From Pseudomonadota bacterium (GTDB lineage: Bacteria; Pseudomonadota; Gammaproteobacteria; Burkholderiales; Gallionellaceae), in the NCBI GenBank assembly GCA_026399735.1, contig JAPLQK010000030.1, positions 1 to 41,428 on the forward strand: a DNA stretch of 41,428 nucleotides, given 5' to 3'. Positions 8,322-15,130 of this stretch are shown piece by piece. The position numbers were made by a program, and so were the translations under genes. How positions within the stretch are numbered: the stretch's first letter is position 1; each line of letters begins with the position of its first letter. The notes below the pieces were generated by a model, which made no database searches, was not told the DNA's origin, and worked only from the letters and a program-made list of their open reading frames with translations.

Positions 8322-10130
8322 ATGGTCAGCCCAATCGACACGCATGCCGCTTACCTGAATCCGATACTCAGCGTTCACCGTCATAACGCGAACGATCTGC
8401 TTCAAATACTCATCAAGGCTCAGGAACATTACGGATACATCCATTCCGACGCGATCGATCACTTAAGTTCGCAGTTACAACTTCCCCGCTCGAAAATCGA
8501 AGGCGTGGCCGGATTTTATTCATTTATTTACCTGCAACCGCAAGGCTGCTATCGCGTATTGTTCTCCGACAACATCACCGACCGTATGCTGGGCAACATG
8601 GATCTGATGGAAAGCCTGTGCAGCCAGTTGTGGGTGGAGCCTGGCAAGATATCCGAAGATGGATTGCTCAGTGTCAACACCACATCCTGTACCGGCCTAT
8701 GCGATCAGGGGCCGGCGATGCAGGTCAACAACATCGCGATAAACCGGCTGTCGCAAAGCCGGGTGAATGCGATCTGTGAGTTAATCCGCGAGCGTGTGCC
8801 GCTATCCGCCTGGCCTGTCGAATTTTTCGCCATCGAGGATAATATCCGGCGCCCTGATGTGTTGCTTGACAGCCAGTTCAAGTCCGGATCGGCGCTACAT
8901 GCACTATTGCAGCACGGAACCGTCGAGACCTTGCAGCAAATCAAGACATCAAAATTGCGCGGACGCGGCGGCGCTGGTTTCTCTACCGGCATGAAATGGG
9001 AATTCTGTCGAGAAGCAGAGGGTGAACAGCACTATGTCGTGTGCAATGCCGATGAAGGAGAACCCGGCACTTTTAAGGATCGCGTTTTGTTGAACGGCTA
9101 CGCCGACATGGTGTTCGAGGGCATGACCCTGTGCGCCCGTATCATCGGTGCAAAAAAGGGTTTTCTCTATCTGCGCGGTGAGTATCGTTATCTGCTGGAA
9201 CACTTGCAGGCCGTGCTGCAGCATCGCCGCCACCAGAATCTGTTGGGAAACAACATTCTCGGCAACAGTGATTTCAACTTCGACATCGTGATTCATCTCG
9301 GCGCAGGAGCATATATCTGCGGAGAAGAATCCGCGCTGATCGAATCGCTGGAAGGCAAACGCGGCACACCGCGCAATCGGCCGCCTTTTCCGGTGACGCA
9401 TGGCTATCTCAACCAGCCTACCGTAGTGAACAACGTCGAGACCTTTGCCGCCTCGTGCCTGATCTCACTGCATGGCGGGGAATGGTATGCCGCCATCGGA
9501 ACGGACACGTCCAGCGGGACCAAGATCCTTTCCGTGTCAGGCGATTGTGAACGACCCGGTCTGTACGAATATCCCTTCGGCGTCACGGTAGCTCAGGTGC
9601 TGACCGATTGTGGCGCTGTCAACACACAGGCGGTGCAAATCAGCGGTCCTTCCGGCGTGTGTATCGCGCCGGATGAATTTAACCGGTGCATCGCCTTCGA
9701 GGACATCCCGACGGCGGGCGCATTTATGGTGTTCGATCAGAGCCGCGACATGTTTGAAGTCGCGCGCAACTTCGTACATTTCTTCAAGCATGAGAGTTGC
9801 GGATTCTGTACGCCTTGCCGGGTCGGCACATCCTTGCTGTCCAACATGATGGACAAACTTAGCGCAGGTCACGGCTCACCCTACGACTTTGCCGAGATCG
9901 AGAAGTTGAACGTATTGTTGCAATCTACCAGTCACTGCGGACTGGGACATTCGGCCTGTAACCCGGTGCTGAATACCATCGCCAAGTTCCGTCCAGCCTA
10001 CGACAAGCGACTGGCACACAAGGATTTTGTCCCGGCTTTCGATCTTGATGTCGCCTTGTCTCAGGCACGTCAGATGACTGGACGCGATGATACAGGCGCA
10101 CATCTGGAGAGAAGTCATGAGTCAAAGTAA
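8322..10130 (+). CDS. hoxF: NAD-reducing hydrogenase diaphorase subunit HoxF
   Basis: HoxF binds FMN and NAD(H) and passes electrons between NAD and the hydrogenase module. The 602-residue protein fuses a NuoE-like N-terminal domain (about 1-150) with a NuoF-like domain. The NuoE part keeps only one cysteine pair (SCTGLC, C123 and C127). The position of the first pair reads FSDNITD, so its [2Fe-2S] cluster is probably absent, which I believe is usual in HoxF of this type. The NuoF part has RGRGGAGFSTG and GAYICGEESALIESLEGK for FMN/NADH, and SCGFCTPCRVGT plus a later cysteine for a [4Fe-4S] cluster. No strong Shine-Dalgarno precedes the ATG. The 3' end overlaps hoxU by 14 bases. Confidence 0.96.
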   Translation: MVSPIDTHAAYLNPILSVHRHNANDLLQILIKAQEHYGYIHSDAIDHLSSQLQLPRSKIEGVAGFYSFIYLQPQGCYRVLFSDNITDRMLGNMDLMESLCSQLWVEPGKISEDGLLSVNTTSCTGLCDQGPAMQVNNIAINRLSQSRVNAICELIRERVPLSAWPVEFFAIEDNIRRPDVLLDSQFKSGSALHALLQHGTVETLQQIKTSKLRGRGGAGFSTGMKWEFCREAEGEQHYVVCNADEGEPGTFKDRVLLNGYADMVFEGMTLCARIIGAKKGFLYLRGEYRYLLEHLQAVLQHRRHQNLLGNNILGNSDFNFDIVIHLGAGAYICGEESALIESLEGKRGTPRNRPPFPVTHGYLNQPTVVNNVETFAASCLISLHGGEWYAAIGTDTSSGTKILSVSGDCERPGLYEYPFGVTVAQVLTDCGAVNTQAVQISGPSGVCIAPDEFNRCIAFEDIPTAGAFMVFDQSRDMFEVARNFVHFFKHESCGFCTPCRVGTSLLSNMMDKLSAGHGSPYDFAEIEKLNVLLQSTSHCGLGHSACNPVLNTIAKFRPAYDKRLAHKDFVPAFDLDVALSQARQMTGRDDTGAHLERSHESK

Positions 10131-10890
10131 TACCTTTACCCTCGACGGCAAGACCATTCCCTACAACGAAGGGCAAACTATCATTCAGGCCGCGATGGCG
10201 GCGGGCGTTTATATCCCGCATCTGTGTTTCAACCCCGAGTTCAAGCCGCACGGTTCATGCAAGCTCTGCACGGTGAAAGCCAACGGTCGGCAGACGGCAT
10301 CCTGCACCCAGCATCCTGCACCCGGCATGGTGGTCGAAAGCGATACCATTGAGATCAACGATGAGCGTCGTGCGTTGTTGCAGATGCTGTTCGTCGAGGG
10401 CAATCACTTCTGCCCGTCCTGCGAGAAGAGCGGCAACTGCCAGTTGCAGGCCACCGCCTATGAAATGAAGATGATGTCACCGCACTTCGATCAGTTCTTT
10501 CCGGACCGAATGCTGGATGCCTCGCATCCGGAATACCTGCTGGATTTTAACCGCTGTATCCTGTGTTCGCTGTGCGTGCGCGCCAGTCGCGATGTCGACG
10601 GCAAGAACGTGTTCGCCTTGTCGGGGCGAGGCATCAAGAGCCATTTGATCGTCAATGCAAAATCAGGTCGCCTGGCAGATACCGATTTTAGCGGTGACGA
10701 CAAGGCGGCGCACGTCTGCCCGGTCGGCGTGATCCTGAAAAAACGCGTCGGTTTCACGATACCCATCGGTCAGCGCAGTTTCGACGAGCAGCCGATAAGC
10801 GCGACGCCGCACCCGCAAGGGGCATGTCCGGTGGGTCCCCGCAGCAATACTGCGACCCTTCCGCCACACCCGACTGTGAAAGGCGGTTGA
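10117..10890 (+). CDS. hoxU: NAD-reducing hydrogenase diaphorase small subunit HoxU
   Basis: HoxU is the iron-sulfur wire between HoxF and HoxY, homologous to the N-terminal part of NuoG. I start it at the ATG at 10117, which has GGAGAG five bases upstream, rather than at an earlier ATG at 10087 inside hoxF. In this 257-residue version a ferredoxin-type [2Fe-2S] site uses C37, C48, C51 and C63. A His/Cys cluster site uses H97, C99, C102 and C108. A [4Fe-4S] site uses C147, C150, C153 and C201. The family core ends near PIGQRSFDEQPIS (residue 228). A 29-residue Pro/Gly-rich tail follows that I do not recognise from HoxU. hoxY starts one base after the stop. Confidence 0.95.
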   Translation: MSQSNTFTLDGKTIPYNEGQTIIQAAMAAGVYIPHLCFNPEFKPHGSCKLCTVKANGRQTASCTQHPAPGMVVESDTIEINDERRALLQMLFVEGNHFCPSCEKSGNCQLQATAYEMKMMSPHFDQFFPDRMLDASHPEYLLDFNRCILCSLCVRASRDVDGKNVFALSGRGIKSHLIVNAKSGRLADTDFSGDDKAAHVCPVGVILKKRVGFTIPIGQRSFDEQPISATPHPQGACPVGPRSNTATLPPHPTVKGG

Positions 10891-10891
10891 G

Positions 10892-11443
10892 ATGAACACT
10901 CCTGTTAAAGCAAAACTCAAGGTCGCTACCACCTCGCTGGCAGGTTGTTTCGGCTGCCACATGTCCTTTCTGGATATCGACGAGCGCCTGCTGGATCTGC
11001 TGCAACTGGTTGAATTCGACCGCTCGCCGCTGACCGATATTAAACACTGCGGCCCTTGCGACATCGGCATCATCGAGGGCGGCTTGTGCAATGCCGAGAA
11101 CGTGCATGTGCTGCGTGAATTCCGCGCCAACTGCAAGATTCTGATTGCATTGGGTGCCTGTGCGATCAACGGCGGCCTGCCAGCCCAGCGCAACCACCTG
11201 CCTCTGACGACGATTCTGGAAGAGGTCTATCACGCACAGCACGGCCTGGTTGACGGCTTCATTCCGAACGATCCCGAATTGCCGTTACCGCTGGACAAGG
11301 TGCACCCGATACATGAGGTAGTGAAAATAGATTATTTCATTCCCGGCTGCCCTCCCTCGAGCGACGCCATCTGGAAAGTACTGACAGATCTGTTAGCGGG
11401 TAAAGAGCCCGAACTCGGCCACGGCCTGATCCATTACGATTAA
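10892..11443 (+). CDS. hoxY: NAD-reducing [NiFe]-hydrogenase small subunit HoxY
   Basis: HoxY carries the proximal [4Fe-4S] cluster that takes electrons from the active site in HoxH to HoxU. The 183-residue size fits the short cytoplasmic small subunits of group 3 enzymes. There is no Tat signal and there are no medial or distal cluster domains. Probable ligands are C19 and C22 (GCFGC), C90 (LGACAINGG) and C153 (PGCPPSSDAIW). Extra cysteines occur in KHCGPCD and GGLC. The ATG follows the hoxU stop by a single base and hoxH starts nine bases after this gene, so the subunits are translated in close order. Confidence 0.96.
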   Translation: MNTPVKAKLKVATTSLAGCFGCHMSFLDIDERLLDLLQLVEFDRSPLTDIKHCGPCDIGIIEGGLCNAENVHVLREFRANCKILIALGACAINGGLPAQRNHLPLTTILEEVYHAQHGLVDGFIPNDPELPLPLDKVHPIHEVVKIDYFIPGCPPSSDAIWKVLTDLLAGKEPELGHGLIHYD

Positions 11444-11452
11444 AGGTACTTT

Positions 11453-12937
11453 ATGTCTTCACTTTTAGAAACTGCCGCGAATCCGGAAAATCTGCGCCGC
11501 GTCGCCATCGACCCGCTATCGCGTGTTGAAGGTCACGGCAAGGTCACGATTTTACTCGATGACAAAAACAAGATACATCAGGTGCGCCTGCACATCGTCG
11601 AGTTTCGCGGCTTCGAAAAATTTATTCAGGGGCGCCCCTACTGGGAAGTGCCGGTGATGGTGCAACGTCTGTGCGGCATTTGCCCGGTGAGTCATCATCT
11701 GGCGGCAAGCAAGGCGCTGGACGCCATTGTCGGTGCAAAACATCTGACGCCTGCTGCCGAGAAAAACCGTCGCCTGATGCACTACGGCCAGATACTGCAA
11801 TCGCATGCGCTGCATTTTTTCCATCTGTGCTCACCCGATCTGCTATTCGGTTTCGACAGCGATATCTCCAAACGCAACATCGTCGGCATCGCCCAAAAAT
11901 ATCCTGAAACGGCAAAACGCGGCATATTGCTGCGCAAGTATGGCCAGGAAGTGATCCGTCACACCGCAGGCAAACGCATCCACGGCACAGGTTCGGTTCC
12001 GGGCGGCGTGAATAAATCGCTGTCGATAACAGAACGTGACGAACTGCTCAAAGACATCTACCAGATAGTGGCATGGAGCCGGGATGCGGTGCACATGGTC
12101 AAGGAGTTGCACCACAACAATCCGGAACTCTACAACAGCTTCGGGGCTTTTCGCGCCAACTACATCTCGATGGTGGGTTTCGATGGTTCGCTTGATTTGT
12201 ATCACGGCAGACTGCGCGCACGGGATGAGAACGGCCATATCCTGTTTGACGGGGTGGACTACCAGAACTACTCTGAACTGATCGGTGAAGAGGTCAAAAA
12301 CTGGAGCTACATGAAGTTCCCCTACCTGAAATCGCTGGGCACAGAACGCGGCTGGTATCGGGTAGGTCCCATGTCACGCATACAGAATTGCGATTTTATT
12401 TCCACACCGCTGGCGGAGATCGAGCGTCGTGAGTTCATGGCCTACAGTGGCGTGATGCCGATGCACGCACCGCTCGGTTACCACTGGGCACGGATGATCG
12501 AGATGTTGCATGCCGCCGAGATGATCAAGGATCTGCTGCACGACGATGACATCACCGGCAGTGATCTGATCGTGACCGGAGAGCGCGGTTTTGAGGGGGT
12601 TGGCGTGATCGAAGCGCCGCGCGGCACGTTGATCCATCACTACCGGGTGGACGAGAACGATCTGGTCACCATGTGCAATCTGATCGTCTCCACTACGCAT
12701 AACAATCAGGCGATGAACGAGGCGGTGCGACGCGTCGCGCAGCAATATCTGCACGGCCATGAAATCACCGAAGGCCTGCTCAATCATATCGAAGTCGCAG
12801 TGCGCGCGTTTGACCCGTGCCTGTCCTGCGCCACCCATGCGCTGGGCAAAATGCCGCTGCAAGTCGAAGTGCTGAATGAGGCCGGCGAACAACTCTCCAG
12901 CCTGTCGCGTACCAGTGACGGAATCCTCAGCACATGA
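11453..12937 (+). CDS. hoxH: NAD-reducing [NiFe]-hydrogenase large subunit HoxH
   Basis: This is the catalytic subunit of a cytoplasmic bidirectional (group 3d-like) hydrogenase. The 494-residue precursor shows the N-terminal metal-binding motif RLCGICPVSHH (C74, C77) and the C-terminal motif DPCLSCATH (C456, C459), so all four Ni-Fe cysteines are present. Maturation would cleave after H462 and release a 32-residue peptide beginning ALGKMP. The protease gene hoxW begins within the last four bases (ATGA overlap). The group 3d assignment rests on the HoxF-HoxU partners and gene order. Cluster order FUYH matches the Cupriavidus-type soluble hydrogenase, without hoxI. Confidence 0.97.
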   Translation: MSSLLETAANPENLRRVAIDPLSRVEGHGKVTILLDDKNKIHQVRLHIVEFRGFEKFIQGRPYWEVPVMVQRLCGICPVSHHLAASKALDAIVGAKHLTPAAEKNRRLMHYGQILQSHALHFFHLCSPDLLFGFDSDISKRNIVGIAQKYPETAKRGILLRKYGQEVIRHTAGKRIHGTGSVPGGVNKSLSITERDELLKDIYQIVAWSRDAVHMVKELHHNNPELYNSFGAFRANYISMVGFDGSLDLYHGRLRARDENGHILFDGVDYQNYSELIGEEVKNWSYMKFPYLKSLGTERGWYRVGPMSRIQNCDFISTPLAEIERREFMAYSGVMPMHAPLGYHWARMIEMLHAAEMIKDLLHDDDITGSDLIVTGERGFEGVGVIEAPRGTLIHHYRVDENDLVTMCNLIVSTTHNNQAMNEAVRRVAQQYLHGHEITEGLLNHIEVAVRAFDPCLSCATHALGKMPLQVEVLNEAGEQLSSLSRTSDGILST

Positions 12938-13443
12938 CGGCGGTGCCTGTCCTGATTTTTGCCGTCGGAAACGAATCGCGCGGGGACGATGCGCTGGGGC
13001 CGCTGCTGTTGCGGGAACTGGATGCCTGGTTAAGTTCAGAAGACGTGGGCAGGGAGAAGGGTCAAGGGTTTGTTGAACAATTTGAACTGATTGAAGACTT
13101 TCAGTTTCAGATCGAACACGCGATGGACATGAAGGACAGAAAATTGATCCTGTTCATCGACGCAGGTATGGATACGCGCGCACCTTTTGCCTTTTATCGT
13201 TTGCAAGCCAATAACGAACCGGTGCTGTACAGCCATGCGCTGGCGCCCGAAGCCTTGCTCAAGGTCTATGCGCAGTTCTATCATCAGGTGCCACCCGATA
13301 CGTTCGTTTTATGCATCAAGGGTGAATCATTCGAACTGGGCGAAGCTCCCTCCCCTGAAGCGCTGGCGAATCTGGCTTCGGCGTTGCAATTTATCAAACA
13401 GCGCTTGCTTGATGCAGATGCGCTCGCATGGGATAAAATATAA
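12934..13443 (+). CDS. hoxW: HoxH C-terminal processing endopeptidase HoxW
   Basis: Nickel-dependent hydrogenase maturation protease (HyaD/HycI/HoxW superfamily), 169 residues. The N-terminal strand and catalytic-site motif VGNESRGDDALGP is intact, and a second metal-binding aspartate is likely in LFIDAGMD. It overlaps hoxH by four bases, the classic position for the cognate protease of the large subunit. The segment around residues 28-60 (EDVGREKGQGF...) is longer than in many HyaD-type enzymes; I believe HoxW members vary here. It is the last gene of the hox operon. No clear terminator follows in the AT-rich 60 bases downstream. Confidence 0.93.
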   Translation: MTAVPVLIFAVGNESRGDDALGPLLLRELDAWLSSEDVGREKGQGFVEQFELIEDFQFQIEHAMDMKDRKLILFIDAGMDTRAPFAFYRLQANNEPVLYSHALAPEALLKVYAQFYHQVPPDTFVLCIKGESFELGEAPSPEALANLASALQFIKQRLLDADALAWDKI

Positions 13444-13502
13444 TTATTAATCAATTAGTTACAATTTTATGTTTCATCGGGTTTATTTAGAGGAGAACCT
13501 TC

Positions 13503-13646
13503 ATGACCAGACCTCCAGACCACGCGCGCCTCGACCGGGTCGTCGCCGATGCGCGACGGCAAAGTGAATTGCGTGAATCCGGTTACCGCGAGCGGGCGCT
13601 GAAGTTATATCCATGAATATGCGGACGATGTGCGCGCGAATTCTCA
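13503..13646 (+). pseudogene. YajD-like HNH nuclease remnant with in-frame TGA
   Basis: A GAGGAG ribosome-binding site precedes an ATG and 37 codons (MTRPPDHARLDRVVADARR...). The end, ESGYREKALKIYP-like, is characteristic of the small YajD-family HNH endonucleases. The frame then meets TGA at 13614-13616, exactly where the family has the Trp of YPWxCGRC. After the stop the family sequence resumes in frame (ICGRCAREFS), then degenerates before the expected HH motif. It is therefore a broken gene: one nonsense mutation plus loss or scrambling of the catalytic half. Assignment is from memory of the family. A functional 37-residue peptide is unlikely but not excluded. Confidence 0.6.
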
Positions 13647-13874
13647 GCGGTGCTGTTGTCGGATTTGAATAACTGGTGTTGTCACGTAAGCAGTCGTAGA
13701 ATGACACGCAAATATGCTTACGCCATGGACTGCTAGGTGCCATTACCCGCCATTCAAGTTGCTGACCGGGAACGACTGCTTACTGAAGCAAAGCAGATAG
13801 TAGAAATTGCCATCGTCCCTGAATTTTGGCATCTTTGCTGTCAGTTTTGATTTTTTGTACATATCTTTGATTTA
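13647..13874. other. Non-coding debris between HNH remnant and toxin gene
   Basis: No intact gene is visible. An 8-bp inverted repeat (13685-13692 with 13715-13722, CGTAAGCA/TGCTTACG) lies here. A 37-codon GTG-started frame (13737-13850, including VADRERLLTEAKQIVEIAI) has protein-like composition and could be a fragment of a lost gene, but I cannot identify it. Confidence 0.4.
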
Positions 13875-14186
13875 TTACAGTCGTTTTTCTGCATTCGTAT
13901 AGACCAGCAGTCCATCACGTCTGTTTACTGAAAGTACCAGTACCACCAGCATGTCATCTTCAACGCTATAAACAAGTCGGTAACCGATCTTTCGCAGCTT
14001 GATCTTGTAGCACCCGTGCAGTTCGCCATGTAGTTGTGAACCCGCAACATGGGGTTCGTCCAATCTCTTTTTGAGTGCCTTACGCAGCGGGTCCTTGATG
14101 CTGCCGTCTAGAGCATTCCATTCATCCAGTGCTGCTGGAATGAATTTCAGCCGATATTTATGTTGCACGTCCGGTTTAGATTTCAT
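13875..14186 (-). CDS. RelE/StbE-type toxin
   Basis: Small basic protein of the RelE/ParE mRNA-interferase superfamily, 103 residues from the ATG at 14186. Family hallmarks are YRLKFIPAALDEWNALD at the start, the KKRLDEPHV helix, LHGCYKIKLRKIGYRLVYSV and a closing VLVLSVNRRDG strand. Homologues usually cleave mRNA at the ribosome and are held inactive by the antitoxin encoded next to them. The ATG lies inside the last codons of the antitoxin (11-base overlap), a common arrangement for co-translation. An upstream TTG (14201) would add five residues. Confidence 0.88.
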   Translation of the reverse strand: MKSKPDVQHKYRLKFIPAALDEWNALDGSIKDPLRKALKKRLDEPHVAGSQLHGELHGCYKIKLRKIGYRLVYSVEDDMLVVLVLSVNRRDGLLVYTNAEKRL

Positions 14187-14427
14187 CAATATTGACTTCA
14201 ATCGCTGAATCTTTCAGTGCAAGACGCTGACGTGCAATATTGGTCAATGCGCGGTCTTCATTGCGATCAATCAGCGCTTCATAAACACTTGGGGTAATCA
14301 TATAAAATGCAGGGCGATTGTGATTGAGAACTGCAACGGGACGTTCGCCAGCCGAACGTAGAATTTGCGATGGATTCTTTTTAAACTCGGACATGCTGAT
14401 TGAAAGATCTGCGTATATCGCTTCCAT
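14176..14427 (-). CDS. Phd/YefM (StbD-like) antitoxin
   Basis: Antitoxin of 83 residues. The start MEAIYADLSISMSEFKKNP, the middle SAGERPVAVLNHNRPAFYMI and a variable acidic C-terminus (SAIEVNIDEI) fit the Phd/YefM DNA-binding fold with a toxin-binding tail. The ATG at 14427 has GAGGAT upstream at normal spacing; a 19-codon in-frame extension further upstream has no such signal. Proteins of this family usually bind their own promoter with the toxin, so autorepression is likely. The pair sits in a patch of decayed genes, typical for mobile or addictive cassettes. Confidence 0.85.
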   Translation of the reverse strand: MEAIYADLSISMSEFKKNPSQILRSAGERPVAVLNHNRPAFYMITPSVYEALIDRNEDRALTNIARQRLALKDSAIEVNIDEI

Positions 14428-14602
14428 GAAAATATCCTCAAATAAATAGGAGTTAAATATAGAGCTATTTTCGGCGCTTATCAAGCGTATTCGATGATGC
14501 TGGTCAATTTCACAGGATTTTTAAGCCTAGCACAACATCTTGGCTGGGGAAGATATTATGGCTTGTACCGGCTTTGCATTTTTTCAATTGTGTCCGCCAT
14601 GG

Positions 14603-14983
14603 TTATTCAGGCTTGATGACTTCAACGCTATCGCTTAATCCCAGTAGCCACCAGACAAGTTGAGGTGTGTCGGCAACCGTGGCTGTCAGGCGAAATGATC
14701 CATTTTCCTGTTTGGTGATGGTTTGATCGTGGCTTAACGCGGTTTCGAACATGTGATTTCCCATGGCACTATAAAAAATGGCTTCCAACTGAATCAGTTC
14801 GCCATGTCCAAAGCCGAATTTCCCAATGTTAATCTGCTCATCGATAGAAAAGTCCGCCGGTACGCAAGTGGCCTCATCCAAAATAGTGACTGACTGGATG
14901 CGGTGTAACGCCAGTGTGCGTAAAAGCGGATAGTCACAAGGCAGATTGGCTATAACCGCAATGTCTCGTTTGCCGCCTGTCAC
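14603..14983 (-). pseudogene. C-terminal fragment of a WYL-domain regulator
   Basis: About 126 codons match the second half of WYL-domain transcriptional regulators: LALHRIQSV, FSIDEQINIGKFGFG, LSHDQTI and LTATVADTPQLVWWLLG, with the usual end after SVEVIKP. The N-terminal helix-turn-helix and first half of the WYL domain are missing. The same frame stays open upstream to about 15109 apart from a TGA at 14990-14992, and includes a WYL-like VQYRDLNSG. This suggests a nonsense-broken, 5'-truncated gene rather than a short native one. The only start available is a GTG at 14983. The truncated piece may still be made, but could not bind DNA by itself. Confidence 0.65.
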
Positions 14984-15130
14984 GCCGCATCAAGATGAAC
15001 GTCTGCAATATGAACCAAAACCGCTGTTCAAATCGCGGTACTGAACAAATAGAATTTTGCAGTTGAAATTTCTGGCTGGTTTGAGATTGGAATGAGTGGC
15101 GGAATTCATTGGAATACGTGAATAGACCGG

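Noticed and set aside
10087-10116. Earlier ATG for hoxU at 10087
   Set aside because: The ATG at 10117 has a well-placed GGAGAG and begins the conserved ferredoxin domain. The extra ten residues lie within hoxF and look unrelated.
13614-13616. TGA read as Trp or selenocysteine in the YajD-like remnant
   Set aside because: Many genes here use TGA as a normal stop (hypD, hypC overlaps, hoxH, cusB), and the remnant loses its catalytic half further on, so ordinary decay explains it.
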